Shown here: one piece after another, positions 7,370-15,971 of the stretch | How the letters are laid out: the number at the start of each line of letters is the position of its first letter | Numbering within the stretch: position 1 is the first letter of the stretch | The notes under the pieces: model-generated | What the model saw: the letters and a program-made list of their open reading frames with translations, nothing else | Told to the model about the DNA's origin: nothing | The model's database searches: none | From: JBEKYD01 sp049509915 | Lineage (GTDB): Bacteria > Acidobacteriota > Terriglobia > Bryobacterales > Bryobacteraceae | Length of the DNA: 25,048 bases | Direction of reading: 5' to 3' | Assembly (NCBI GenBank): GCA_049509915.1 | Contig: JBEKZL010000081.1 | Span: 1 to 25,048, forward strand | Position numbers and translations under genes: made by a program

Positions 7370-7644
7370 CGGGTCCCTCTCATACTGATAACGAGAACAC
7401 GACTTCGTAACGAGAACACGAGGACCCTGGAATCACGACCCTCGTGTTATCAGACAACCCCATTTTGCTCCTCTCCGAGGCCAAACACAAGAGGAAAAAG
7501 GTCCTTTAATGCCTATAATTCCAGCCTCGCCGGGTCGCCGATTCAACCTGTCAAGTGTCGAAGAAGCTGGGATTCCAGGCTGGTAACGGATTCGCATTCC
7601 GCGCCGGCATCCGTCTTGCGCGCCGGCTTCCACCCCGGCACGGA
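7370..7644. promoter_or_regulatory. Intergenic leader of the tandem Gfo/Idh/MocA pair
   Basis: A 275-base gap between the ThuA-like stop and the start of copy B, both on the minus strand. The half nearest the Gfo/Idh/MocA start holds the repeat cluster at 7385-7453. The rest has no gene. A GCCGGC pair near 7605-7625 could fold, but no convincing terminator or -35/-10 pair was seen. Independent regulation of the downstream genes from here is an inference. Confidence 0.35.
7385..7453. repeat. Direct and inverted repeat cluster, operator-like
   Basis: TAACGAGAACACGA occurs at 7389-7402 and again at 7408-7421, a 19-bp period close to two helical turns. A third, inverted and shortened copy (CTGATAACACGAGG on the minus strand) lies at 7440-7453. 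Copies two and three form a perfect 9-bp stem, AACACGAGG at 7415-7423 with CCTCGTGTT at 7440-7448. The cluster begins 16 bases upstream of the copy B start. It looks like a set of regulator-binding sites or a structured leader. Confidence 0.5.
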
Positions 7645-8658
7645 CTAGTCTCGCTTGGGATGCGGCGTAGTGCTGCCATCTTCCAGGCCCAGCACCCACT
7701 TGATTGCTTCCAGGTACATGGTCCGCACGTCGGGGTTCGCGATTTGCTCCCTGGTGTGACCCAGGCTGGAATAAAAGACCCGCCCCTTGCCATACATCTT
7801 GGACCACCCAATGGCGATGTCCCGGTCGGCGCGGACGGTGACCGCGGGCCGGGTTCCACGACCGCCGCGGCCGGGCATCGGGGGCGCCGGAGGCATTTCC
7901 CTCAGCGGCACTCCGGCGGCCTGCGACGCGACTGGACTCTGGGAGGCAAACGGTTCCTGCGAGCCGGGCGCCGCAGGTAGCTTTGTCTCGTCCAGCCGCA
8001 TCAGCACATTCACCTTGTCGCGGGACCAGTTGTTTTCCCGGGCCATGTACATCTCGTCGTATATCGTCAGGTGCGTGCTCGCGAAGTGACGCATGGCGGG
8101 GAAGGAAGGATCCTCAATGATCACCGGAGCGGCGAACGTGATCCAGGGATGGGCCGCGAACTCTCCACCGATCATTTCCGTGTACTCCGGCCAAACATTG
8201 TTGTGGTTCGCGTCGAGCGCGGCGTGGATCCCCACAAAGCCTTTGCCGTCGTCATGGATAAAGGAAATGAAGTCCTTCTTCTGCTGGTCGTCGAGCGGCC
8301 AGACTCCGGTCGTGTCGGCGGCCACAATGGCGTCGAACCAGTTCAGGTTGCGGCTCAAACCGCCGCCCGTGTAGCTCTTCGTGATCCAGGCGGGGTCGGT
8401 ACGAATCTCGACGTCGAAGAGTCCGGAGTCGTGACCCAATTGCCAGACCATCGCTTCGGTGTCGGTGATGGACCCATGGTGCCAGCCGTAAGCGAAGCCG
8501 AGAACGAGGACATGCTTTTTCGGGGCTGTCGGATCGACGGTCGCCCTGGCGAGGCCGCCCTGCGCCGGCTGCTGCGCCCGTGCGCCGCCCATCCAGACGG
8601 AGGCGGCTGTGAGAAGCGCGAACGTCGTCGCGCCGGTGATTGCGTTCGATTTGTTCAT
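7645..8658 (-). CDS. Secreted ThuA-like protein
   Basis: 337 residues with a signal peptide at about 1-29 (ATTFALLTAASVWMGGARAQ). The ThuA-like fold starts at KKHVLVLGFAYGWHHGSI (47-64) and includes the strand WFDAIVAAD (107-115), the turn GKGFVGIHAALDA (138-150), WPEYTEMIGGEF (156-167) and, near the end, YGKGRVFYSSLGHT (289-302). A proline/glycine/alanine-rich insertion at about 228-272 separates the last two parts. It occupies a different place from the EF-hand insertion in the other ThuA-like protein of this window. The family adopts a glutamine-amidotransferase-like fold, but the usual catalytic Cys nucleophile is not evident, and function in sugar metabolism is inferred from recurring neighbours. 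GGGAGG lies 6 nt before the ATG. It sits 97 bases after the PEBP-like gene. Confidence 0.88.
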   Translation of the reverse strand: MNKSNAITGATTFALLTAASVWMGGARAQQPAQGGLARATVDPTAPKKHVLVLGFAYGWHHGSITDTEAMVWQLGHDSGLFDVEIRTDPAWITKSYTGGGLSRNLNWFDAIVAADTTGVWPLDDQQKKDFISFIHDDGKGFVGIHAALDANHNNVWPEYTEMIGGEFAAHPWITFAAPVIIEDPSFPAMRHFASTHLTIYDEMYMARENNWSRDKVNVLMRLDETKLPAAPGSQEPFASQSPVASQAAGVPLREMPPAPPMPGRGGRGTRPAVTVRADRDIAIGWSKMYGKGRVFYSSLGHTREQIANPDVRTMYLEAIKWVLGLEDGSTTPHPKRD

Positions 8659-8672
8659 CCGGGACCTCCCAC

Positions 8673-8689
8673 GCTCGCAGTTCGCGAGC
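8673..8689. repeat. Short inverted repeat upstream of the second ThuA gene
   Basis: GCTCGC at 8673-8678 and GCGAGC at 8684-8689 are perfect arms around a 5-nt loop. They lie just upstream of the Shine-Dalgarno of the minus-strand ThuA-like gene. Possible operator or leader stem, with no further support. Confidence 0.35.
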
Positions 8690-8755
8690 AGGACTCAACG
8701 ATATCAGTTTTCGGCACTCCATCAGCCGATAGCCGCGATAACTTTCAGAAATCCT

Positions 8756-9346
8756 CTAACGGTGAAATCGGCCGATCAGCATACCCTTGCCCAGAATGTG
8801 GCCATCGATAACTTTGAGGACATCTTCGCGAGTGGCGTCGGGTCCAAGATCGAGCTTGATATCCAGGGCGTAGAGGTCGAATGTGTAGTGATGATAAGGG
8901 CCAACGGCCGGTGCACCCATGCCCAGGTAGCCTATCGCTCCATTCCCCCTTTTGCCCTGTATCGTGCCGTCCGCCAACTGTGAGATAGCGGGGACTCCTT
9001 CGGGGAGCCCTCGCGAACTACCTGGGATGTTGAACAATAACCAATGAAGAATGTCGTTTGTTGTCCTCCTGACGGCGACGTCTGGATCATGGAGGATCAA
9101 AACAAAGCTGGCCGTATTAGCAGGCACATTCGTCCATTCCAGTTCCGGGGAAACCGGACTCGGGTCCAACGCGGTGTACTTGCTCGGAATGATCGACCCG
9201 TCGGTGAAAGCGGTCGTCGTCAAGGTGAGACTAGGGTGCGCCGGCGCCTTGCCCTTTGCCTGCGGGGTACCATTTTGCGCGCCAGCTAATCCAATAACGT
9301 AAATGAAGAGAATTGAGACGATGGTGACAATTCGCGTGGTCCTCAC
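8756..9346 (-). CDS. Secreted YbhB/YbcL-family PEBP-like protein
   Basis: 196 residues of the phosphatidylethanolamine-binding-protein (Raf kinase inhibitor-like) family. A signal peptide covers about 1-23 (IVSILFIYVIGLAGAQ). Ligand-pocket motifs are present: SPELEW (66-71), LILHDPDVA (83-91), DILHWLLFNIP (98-108), and GYLGMGAPAVGPYHHYTFDLYALD (from 139). The cellular role of bacterial members is largely unknown, and this one is probably periplasmic. The start is GTG at 9346, supported by GGAGG 9 nt upstream. No ATG with a comparable site is available. It is the first recognised gene of the leftward group and may share its transcript with the second ThuA-like gene 97 bases on. Confidence 0.9.
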   Translation of the reverse strand: MRTTRIVTIVSILFIYVIGLAGAQNGTPQAKGKAPAHPSLTLTTTAFTDGSIIPSKYTALDPSPVSPELEWTNVPANTASFVLILHDPDVAVRRTTNDILHWLLFNIPGSSRGLPEGVPAISQLADGTIQGKRGNGAIGYLGMGAPAVGPYHHYTFDLYALDIKLDLGPDATREDVLKVIDGHILGKGMLIGRFHR

Positions 9347-9371
9347 TGGTTGTTGCCTCCGGTTGCAAATT

Positions 9372-9632
9372 CTAACATAGTCGGGCGATGGCGTTTGCCG
9401 CTTTCAGAGAGGGCATTTTTTCCCGCTCCAGGCGGTCCTGCGCCTCGTTGAGCCCGTCGAGCGCCAGAATTGCGGAACTGTCCCCTTCGTCCAGTGGACA
9501 CTGGCGCGAAGGGTTTGGACGGTGCAGTTGGTCTTCACGAGCAAATGCTGTCAACGCGTCAGCGACTAACCGCCGCCACAGTTCCCGCAAGTTATAGACG
9601 ACGGCTCCTCCCGGTCGTCGGCGCGCGTGCAA
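9372..9632 (-). CDS. Possible hypothetical protein, 86 aa
   Basis: The frame reads MHARRRPGG...LRELWRRLVADALTAF...LERE, charged and helix-prone, ending LKAANAIARLC. Its stop lies 25 bases upstream of the PEBP-like start. No clear ribosome-binding site precedes the ATG and no family is recognised. It may be a chance frame in GC-rich DNA. Confidence 0.18.
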   Translation of the reverse strand: MHARRRPGGAVVYNLRELWRRLVADALTAFAREDQLHRPNPSRQCPLDEGDSSAILALDGLNEAQDRLEREKMPSLKAANAIARLC

Positions 9633-9935
9633 ATCGCCGGGTCAGCCTTGCCGCGAGACATCTGCCTTCACGGTTGAACGACAGCAGCAGGCGATAACAG
9701 GTGGACTCGAAGCGGCCCCTGGAGGCGCTCTGCTCCGGCCGGCCGTACACTGGAATCTCGTGCTGTCCATGTTCAACGCGACCCCACTTGCGGCCGCCGC
9801 CTATCCGCGCCCGGCAACCGCGGAAATGTTCGATCCCGCACAGTAGACCCTTTATGCCGGTGGTTCTTGAATTAACTCTCTGATAGAAAATCGCTAGTAA
9901 GCCTTTACACTCTGGAACAGAACCCAAAAAACTGC

Positions 9936-9964
9936 TTTCCACCGATTGAATCTAGATGTAGAAT
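9936..9964 (+). promoter_or_regulatory. Candidate sigma-70-type promoter of the TonB-dependent receptor gene
   Basis: TTTCCA at 9936-9941 (4 of 6 to TTGACA) and TAGAAT at 9959-9964 (5 of 6 to TATAAT) are separated by exactly 17 bp. Transcription would begin near 9971, giving a leader of about 70 nt before the ATG at 10040. Confidence 0.4.
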
Positions 9965-10039
9965 GTCTCACAAGCCGTGAACCGACGCCATAAGTCTGGG
10001 GAAAAGGGTTCACCAAGTTTAGTGGTAACGGAGGTCACC

Positions 10040-13000
10040 ATGAAGAGAACTCTCACTGGCGCGACAATGCTTCTGACACTGTCAGCGTATAGCCTATACG
10101 CACAGGCCCCGGGGAACGTGGTCGGCACAGTAACCGATTCGGGAGGCGGTGTCGTTGCCGGGGTAACAGTCACGGTTGTCAATGACGGCACGAAATTCAC
10201 TCGCGTCACCACTACCAACAGTGCTGGCCAATATGTTGCGGATTCATTCCCCACGGGAAACATCACGGTAACGGCGGAGCATCCCGGTTTCGAGAAGCTG
10301 GTTCGCTCCGGCATGCAACTCACGGCTGCCGACACGATCACCGTCAACCTCCAGCTCCAAGTCGGCAATATCCAGCAGAGCGTGAGTGTGAGTGCCGAGG
10401 CGGCCCTGGTCCAATCGCAGACCGCAACAGTGTCCAAGCTTGTCGATAGTGTCGAAACCATGCAAATGCCGCTAAACGAGCGCAACTTCACCAACCTGTT
10501 GCAGCTCAGCGCGGGCGCTTCGCCGTCTACCCCGGGTATGGCGGAGGCGCTCACCGGCTACACCATGAATGGCGCCGTGGCCATCGTGGTCAATGGCGGC
10601 TACTCGAACGCCAATGCCTACCTGATCGATGGCCTGTACGACCGACAGCTCTGGACCGATTACCTCATCATGGCCCCGCCCATCGAAGACATCCAGGAAG
10701 TGAGGGTGATGGGTTCCGACTACTCGGCGCAGTATGGCAATTCGGCCGGAATGGTGACGATTGTGATGACCAAATCCGGCACGAACCAGTTGCACGGGAC
10801 CGTTTTCGAGTATGTGCGCAATGCCGACACGGACGCCAACACGTTTTTCAACAACTCGGCGGGCAAAATCAGACCCCCGTATCGTCGCAACGAATTCGGC
10901 GCCGCCGTGGGCGGGCCGATCCGAAAGGATAAAACCTTCTTCTTCGGAGACTATCAAGGGATCCGCCTGGCGCAGACTGCTACCGAAGTGGACACCGTTC
11001 CCTCGCTGGCGCAGCAACAGATGGTCCAAACGGGCAATTTTAGCGGGCTATCGGCGACCGTCTACAACCCCTATGCAACGACTACGGCCGCCAACGGTAC
11101 GGTGTCGCGCGTGCCGTTTGCCGGCAACTTGATTCCCGCGAGCATGCTTGATCCCGCGGTGCACCTGGCAGACCAACTGTATCCGAATCCGACCTCGTTG
11201 GCCAGTGCGAACAATTTTATTTACGACCCGGTAGGCACCAAACGGGATGACGAGTTGGATGCCCGGATAGACCAAAACCTCGGACAGAGCGACCGGCTCT
11301 TCCTGAAATTCAGCTACGACAATATTCTTGCCTATAACACGGCGTCAATGCCTACCAACCCGGTAGTTCCGCCCGGCGTTATCGTTACCAAGTACATCTA
11401 TTCAGGTGGTGGCGGCGGCGTCGCTACCGACGACAACTGGTCGGTTACCGGGAATTACACCAAGATGATCGGCCCCACCATGGTCGCTGAAATCCACTTC
11501 GGAGCCGTACGGGACTTTCTCAATATTTTTAACTTCGACGGGCACATCGCTACCGCTGCCAGCCTGGGAATTCCCAATATCAACGTTAGCAACTACAACC
11601 AAGGCATACCCGGCTTGTCGCTCAGCGGGTTCACGGAGCTCGGAGATACAAATACTTACCCGGAGTTCACCCATCAGCTTTCCATTCCGGTTGAGGGTAT
11701 TGTGACCAAGGTCAAAGGGAACCATACCATTAAGTTCGGGGGCGGCTACACGCGCCACCGCCTGGACGGCCACACGACGCTGGCGCCGCGGGGCCTGTTC
11801 AGCTATACGGGCGCGTTCACCCGGCAAGTCGGCGGCACCTCCGCGGCGACGGCTCTGGCGGATTTTGCCTTAGGTGCCTCCGTCTCGGTCACCAATAGCG
11901 AACTGTATGGCGATTTCGGCGAGCGCATGTGGGACGCTGCCATGTTTGCCGAAGACGTGTGGCGGGCCACCAACCGGCTGACGATTACCTACGGGTTGCG
12001 ATATGAATTCCAGGCTTTCCCCTACGACACTTTCAATCGCTGGTCCAACATCAGCGTCACCACCGGCCTGTTCGCGGTTGCAGGCACGTCCACTCAGAAC
12101 GTGAACGGCAACTGTGGCCGCTCACTGGTCTGCCTCGACAAAACCGATTTCGACCCGCGCCTGGGCATCGCGTATCAGCTTACGAAAGACGGCAAGACCG
12201 TCTTCCGGGGCGGCTATGGCGAATCGCACTTTAGGACCGACAATGTCGGTAGAACGCTCAATTTGAACCCGCCGATGGACGTTATCTACGCTACTGCGTT
12301 CGACCAGAACTCGGCGCCGCCCACGACGCTGATCCAAGGCGTACCGCCCCTTGTCCAACCCAATCTGAGTAATCCAGCGGCGTTGACTGGCCTCTACGAA
12401 GCGGAACCTTCCAACATGAAGAACGCCGTTACTCTCCAGATGTCGGGCGGCATCCAGAGGGAAGTGACCCGCGGGCTCTTGTTGGATGTCGCATACGTCC
12501 GGACGATCACCGACCACTTGATCCAGGCGATGGTCGCGAACCAGGCCGTCCCGGGTCCAGGCGCGTACGGCCCCCGGCGCCCCCTGTACACCGTGAATCC
12601 CGCGCTCGCGGAAATAGACTATCGGCCGGGCATGGGGCAGGGCAAATACAATGGCTTGCAAACGAAAGTTACTAAACGCTATGGCCATGGTTTGTCGGGG
12701 TCTTTGGCTTTTACCTGGTCCAAGAACATGGCGGACTTTTCGAGGCCGCAGAACAGCCTGTGCTTTCGCTGCGAGTGGGGCGATACGGCTGATAACCGGG
12801 ACCTGATGCTGGTGATCAATCACGTTTATGAATTGCCGTTCGGCAGAGGCCGCCATTTCGCCACCAAGGGTCCGTTGTCCTATATCGTCGGGAATTGGGA
12901 CATCACCGGGATTTGGACCAAATATACCGGCTTGCACTTCACGCCTTCCGTGGCATCTTCGGTTTCAAACTCGCTCCCCGCCGGGGTCACCGGTACGCTC

Positions 13001-13354
13001 GCCCCCACCGAGCGCCCGAACCTGAACGGCATCCCCAATCTGCCGACCGGCCAACAAACAGTTTCTCATTGGTTTAATGTCGCAGCGTTCTCCGAGCCGG
13101 CGCAATACACTTGGGGGACTGCTGGAAATGACATTCTGGTCGGACCGGCTTATTTCAACCTCGATCTGGGCATACACCGCAACTTCAGGGTTTCGGAAAG
13201 AGTACGGCTCCAATTCCGTGGGGAAATGTTCAACACGTTCAATCACGCCAACTTCAGCACACCGAACGCCGTCATCGGTTCGAGCTCAGCCGGCACGATC
13301 AGCTCCACTTTGCCTGCCAGAGTCATGCAAGGGGGGTTAAAACTAGTCTTCTGA
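10040..13354 (+). CDS. TonB-dependent receptor with carboxypeptidase-regulatory-like N-terminal domain
   Basis: 1104 residues, an outer-membrane active-transport channel of the Oar-like type expanded in Acidobacteriota. A signal peptide covers about 1-22 (RTLTGATMLLTLSAYSLYAQA). A CarboxypepD_reg/Cna-B-like domain lies at 25-108 (GNVVGTVTDSGGGVVAGVTV ... TITVNLQLQVG). The plug domain is at about 115-255, including MQMPLNERNFTNLLQLSAGA, AYLIDGLY, IEDIQEVRVMGSDYSAQYG and MVTIVMTKSGTNQLHGTVFEY. The remainder is a beta-barrel that ends in LKLVF, the expected terminal Phe for outer-membrane insertion. ATG 10040 is chosen because GGAGG lies 5 nt upstream and the signal peptide follows directly. An upstream in-frame GTG at 9977 would add 21 unrelated residues. 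It begins the rightward half of the locus and probably imports a glycan fragment or glycoside. The ligand is not deducible. Confidence 0.95.
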   Translation: MKRTLTGATMLLTLSAYSLYAQAPGNVVGTVTDSGGGVVAGVTVTVVNDGTKFTRVTTTNSAGQYVADSFPTGNITVTAEHPGFEKLVRSGMQLTAADTITVNLQLQVGNIQQSVSVSAEAALVQSQTATVSKLVDSVETMQMPLNERNFTNLLQLSAGASPSTPGMAEALTGYTMNGAVAIVVNGGYSNANAYLIDGLYDRQLWTDYLIMAPPIEDIQEVRVMGSDYSAQYGNSAGMVTIVMTKSGTNQLHGTVFEYVRNADTDANTFFNNSAGKIRPPYRRNEFGAAVGGPIRKDKTFFFGDYQGIRLAQTATEVDTVPSLAQQQMVQTGNFSGLSATVYNPYATTTAANGTVSRVPFAGNLIPASMLDPAVHLADQLYPNPTSLASANNFIYDPVGTKRDDELDARIDQNLGQSDRLFLKFSYDNILAYNTASMPTNPVVPPGVIVTKYIYSGGGGGVATDDNWSVTGNYTKMIGPTMVAEIHFGAVRDFLNIFNFDGHIATAASLGIPNINVSNYNQGIPGLSLSGFTELGDTNTYPEFTHQLSIPVEGIVTKVKGNHTIKFGGGYTRHRLDGHTTLAPRGLFSYTGAFTRQVGGTSAATALADFALGASVSVTNSELYGDFGERMWDAAMFAEDVWRATNRLTITYGLRYEFQAFPYDTFNRWSNISVTTGLFAVAGTSTQNVNGNCGRSLVCLDKTDFDPRLGIAYQLTKDGKTVFRGGYGESHFRTDNVGRTLNLNPPMDVIYATAFDQNSAPPTTLIQGVPPLVQPNLSNPAALTGLYEAEPSNMKNAVTLQMSGGIQREVTRGLLLDVAYVRTITDHLIQAMVANQAVPGPGAYGPRRPLYTVNPALAEIDYRPGMGQGKYNGLQTKVTKRYGHGLSGSLAFTWSKNMADFSRPQNSLCFRCEWGDTADNRDLMLVINHVYELPFGRGRHFATKGPLSYIVGNWDITGIWTKYTGLHFTPSVASSVSNSLPAGVTGTLAPTERPNLNGIPNLPTGQQTVSHWFNVAAFSEPAQYTWGTAGNDILVGPAYFNLDLGIHRNFRVSERVRLQFRGEMFNTFNHANFSTPNAVIGSSSAGTISSTLPARVMQGGLKLVF

Positions 13355-13530
13355 AGCGGGGGAGCGCATACGTCAGCAATAGCGGTGCAATTCCACTCGC
13401 GCGCGCTAGAAACGCGATCTGTTACCCATGAAAGGAAACACGACAACTCATGCAAAACGCAGCTCGTAGGATGCGCTTCCGGAACCCTTGGTCGAACCTA
13501 ACGCTTATGCTACGAAGAGATTTCCCGAAA

Positions 13531-13564
13531 GGCGCCGTGAGTATCGCAATACTCGCCCGGCGCC
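13531..13564 (+). promoter_or_regulatory. Stem-loop in the leader of the GMC oxidoreductase operon
   Basis: GGCGCC at 13531-13536 pairs with GGCGCC at 13559-13564. Inside it GAGTAT (13539-13544) pairs perfectly with ATACTC (13549-13554) around a CGCA tetraloop. The two stems are separated by a small asymmetric internal loop (GT against GCCC). No T-run follows. The structure lies 67 bases before the GMC start and 176 bases after the receptor stop, so it may be a leader control element or a processing or termination site. Confidence 0.45.
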
Positions 13565-13631
13565 GCCTCCCGTGATGCGAAAGGCCGGCATTGCCTGACC
13601 GGGAAGAAGTCTCGCAGCAGGGAGAGTCGAT

Positions 13632-15347
13632 ATGGCACAAGTTTCACGCAGTAGCCCAGTCTATGATGTTGTCGTGATTGGTTCGGGGGCGGGTGGTGGC
13701 ACCGTCACCAAGGTTCTCGCCGATCTCGGCATTTCCGTCCTTCTGCTCGAGGCTGGCCCGATGTTACATCCAGCCAAAGACTTCAAGGAACACATGTGGC
13801 CCTATGACGTGTGGCACCGGGGTCTCGGTCCGCATGCCGAAGGATATTTCGGAAGGTCGCCCTTCACCTTCACCGCATCGTACGGCGGCTCCAACATTGA
13901 GGGCGAACCTTACACGGTAGCGCCCGGCAGCGATTTTTCCTGGTTCCGTTCGCGTATCGTTGGCGGCCGGACCAATCATTACGGCCGCTTTTCGCTTCGC
14001 TTCGCGGACTACGACTTCAAACCCCACTCGCGGGACGGCTTGGGCTGGGACTGGCCCATCTCTTACGAGGACGTCTCGCCTTACTACGACAAGGCCGAGA
14101 CCTTCATCGGCGTGGTCGGGACCAAAGAGGGAATCCGCAGTGCGCCGGACGGCATCTTCCAGACACCGGCGCCCCCTAAAGTTCACGACATTTTGATGAA
14201 GAAAGCGTGCGGCAAGCTCGGTATTCCATGCATCCCCATGCGCTCGGCCATCATTACCCAGCCGACCAATGGCCGCCCGCCATGTCACTATTGCGGCCAA
14301 TGCGGCCGCGGGTGCATTAGCGCTTCCAACTACGCCTCGAGCTACGTCCAGATTTTCCCGGCGATGAAAACCGGCCGGGTGAAACTGATCACCGATGCGA
14401 TGGCACGCGAGCTGCTGACCGACGATGCCGGCAAGGTACGGGCAGTCTCCTATGTGGACAAGAACACCCGGAGCGAGCAGCAGGTCCAGTGCCGCACGGT
14501 GGTGCTTGCGGCCAGCGCATGTGAATCGGCACGGCTGCTGCTGAACTCGAAATCCCCGCGTCATCCCGGCGGGCTGGCAAATTCCTCGGGCATGGTTGGC
14601 CGCTATCTGACCGACACCGTCGGCACCCGCCTCACTGGCCACATTCCGGCGCTGGAGGGTCTGCCCCACTACAACTCCGACGGGTATGGGACACACATGT
14701 ACATCCCCTGGTGGCTTTGGGAGAAGCAAAAAGACGCGGGATTCCCGCGCGGCTATCACGTCGAGTTGGGAGGCGGCTTCGGAATGCCGGCGATCGGCTC
14801 GTTTCAGGCCACCTGCCAGCGGCACGAAGGCTACGGCCTGGCGCTCAGGAAAGCCATCCGCGAGGAGTACGGTACGACCGTTAGCTTTTCCGGCCGGGGT
14901 GAGATGATTCCCAACGAGAAGTCTTATTGCGAAATCGATCCGCAGGTGGTGGATCGCTGGGGTATCCCGGTGCTTCGTTTCCACTGGGAATGGAGCGAAC
15001 ACGAACTAAAACAGGCCGAGCACCAGGTGAGGACGTTCGCCGAGATCATTCAGGCGATGGGCGGGACGGTGACTGGAGGGCAGCGGGGCGGCGCCGCGGC
15101 GGGCAGTCGCGTCATTTCGCGTGGTGGCGCGGTCATCCACGAATTGGGAACAGTGCGTATGGGAGATGACCCGAAAACCAGCCCGCTGAATAAGTACTCT
15201 CAGGCGCACGAGGTTAAGAACCTGTTTGTCGCCGATGCTGCGCCGTTTGTGAGCAACTCCGATAAGAATCCCACCCTCACGATCATTGCTCTGGCTTGGC
15301 GAATGGCTGACTATCTGGCGGAAGAAATGAGGAAAGGCAATGTCTGA
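13632..15347 (+). CDS. GMC-family FAD-dependent sugar dehydrogenase, large subunit
   Basis: 571 residues. FAD-binding Rossmann motif at 12-41 (DVVVIGSGAGGGTVTKVLA ... LLLEAG). The C-terminal domain has HELGTVRMGDDP with His503 and SNSDKNPTLT with Asn546, the usual GMC His/Asn catalytic pair. A Cys cluster C218, C221, C224, C228 (CHYCGQCGRGC) resembles the iron-sulfur-binding stretch of bacterial FAD glucose dehydrogenases. There is no signal peptide. The overlapping next gene supplies a Tat-bearing small subunit, so export as a complex (hitch-hiker mechanism) is expected. Related enzymes oxidise aldoses, gluconate, or C3 of glucosides, feeding electrons to a cytochrome c. The exact substrate is undetermined. 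A GGGAGAG site lies just before ATG 13632. The stop overlaps the next start by 8 bases. Confidence 0.92.
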   Translation: MAQVSRSSPVYDVVVIGSGAGGGTVTKVLADLGISVLLLEAGPMLHPAKDFKEHMWPYDVWHRGLGPHAEGYFGRSPFTFTASYGGSNIEGEPYTVAPGSDFSWFRSRIVGGRTNHYGRFSLRFADYDFKPHSRDGLGWDWPISYEDVSPYYDKAETFIGVVGTKEGIRSAPDGIFQTPAPPKVHDILMKKACGKLGIPCIPMRSAIITQPTNGRPPCHYCGQCGRGCISASNYASSYVQIFPAMKTGRVKLITDAMARELLTDDAGKVRAVSYVDKNTRSEQQVQCRTVVLAASACESARLLLNSKSPRHPGGLANSSGMVGRYLTDTVGTRLTGHIPALEGLPHYNSDGYGTHMYIPWWLWEKQKDAGFPRGYHVELGGGFGMPAIGSFQATCQRHEGYGLALRKAIREEYGTTVSFSGRGEMIPNEKSYCEIDPQVVDRWGIPVLRFHWEWSEHELKQAEHQVRTFAEIIQAMGGTVTGGQRGGAAAGSRVISRGGAVIHELGTVRMGDDPKTSPLNKYSQAHEVKNLFVADAAPFVSNSDKNPTLTIIALAWRMADYLAEEMRKGNV

Positions 15348-15939
15348 AAAATCCCGGCGGGATTTGCTGCGCGATGTTGGACTATCGGCGTTGGCGGCTG
15401 TCTCGGTCGACTCTGCCGCAGCCCAACACGTGCACCAGATGGCTGCCGACGACAGTAAGACCAGCGGCGGCGTTTACAAACCCAAGATACTCACCGCGCA
15501 TGAATTCGCGACTCTCGAACGCCTGACGGACTTGATCCTGCCGCCCGAGGGCGCATCGCCGGGCGCCCTCGCTGCCGGCGCTGCTGCGTGGATCGATATG
15601 CTGGCGGCCGAGAACGCCCAACTAGCCATGATTTACACCGGCGGATTGGCGCGGCTCGATGACTCCATGAGGGCGCGTTGCGGTCAGGACTTCGTCAGTG
15701 CCCCAGTAGCCGAGCAGACGGCGTTGCTCGATCTGATTGCCTATCGCAAGAACGAATCGGACGGGTTCGGAGCCGATATCCGGTTTTTCGACTGGGCGCG
15801 CCGGATGACTGTCGATGCCTTCTATACGAGCAAACTTGGCATCAAGGAGATCGACTATCGCGGCAATACAGCTCTTGCCAAATATGAGGTTCCAGTCGAA
15901 GCGATCGATTTCGCGCTGAAGAAGAGTGGTTTCGCTTAG
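15340..15939 (+). CDS. Gluconate 2-dehydrogenase subunit 3 family protein (Tat small subunit)
   Basis: 199 residues. The N-terminus has a twin-arginine signal (SRRDLLRDVGLSALAAVS, Ala-rich to about 28). The mature part has the family pattern LTAHEFATLERLTDLILPPEG (from 51), AAAWIDMLAA, and a C-terminal FFDWARRMTVDAFYTSKLGIKEIDYRG. Subunits of this family chaperone and anchor the FAD large subunit and carry it through the Tat pathway. The start overlaps the end of the large-subunit gene in the shifted frame, a hallmark of translational coupling and of 1:1 assembly. A dedicated cytochrome subunit does not follow immediately. The di-haem cytochrome c at 23916 is the only candidate acceptor in this window. 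Confidence 0.9.
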   Translation: MSEKSRRDLLRDVGLSALAAVSVDSAAAQHVHQMAADDSKTSGGVYKPKILTAHEFATLERLTDLILPPEGASPGALAAGAAAWIDMLAAENAQLAMIYTGGLARLDDSMRARCGQDFVSAPVAEQTALLDLIAYRKNESDGFGADIRFFDWARRMTVDAFYTSKLGIKEIDYRGNTALAKYEVPVEAIDFALKKSGFA

Positions 15940-15971
15940 CGGCGAGCACGCCACGAAAGGATTAACACTTG

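Larger units (their letters stand above)
9347..10039. other. Divergent intergenic region between the PEBP-like gene and the TonB receptor gene
   Basis: Nearly 700 bases between divergently transcribed genes. It holds a -10-like TAGAAT on the minus strand (9374-9369) just upstream of the PEBP-like GTG, and a better -35/-10 pair for the receptor at 9936-9964. The middle (about 9380-9900) has no recognised gene. One minus-strand frame at 9372-9632 could encode 86 residues and is listed separately. Decayed sequence is possible but nothing identifiable remains. Confidence 0.45.

Noticed and set aside
7513..7518. Perfect TATAAT on the plus strand
   Set aside because: No -35 at a suitable distance and no plus-strand gene downstream until 10040.
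13450..13578. Short frame (42 codons) in the GMC leader reading NPWSNLTLMLRRDFPKGAVSIAILARR
   Set aside because: It faintly recalls the N-terminus of acidobacterial MacB-like permeases, but it is short, lacks a well-placed ribosome-binding site and overlaps the leader stem-loop. Not strong enough to call.
13764..15002. 412-codon minus-strand frame opposite the GMC gene
   Set aside because: No recognisable protein features. The plus strand has FAD, Cys-cluster and His/Asn motifs throughout.
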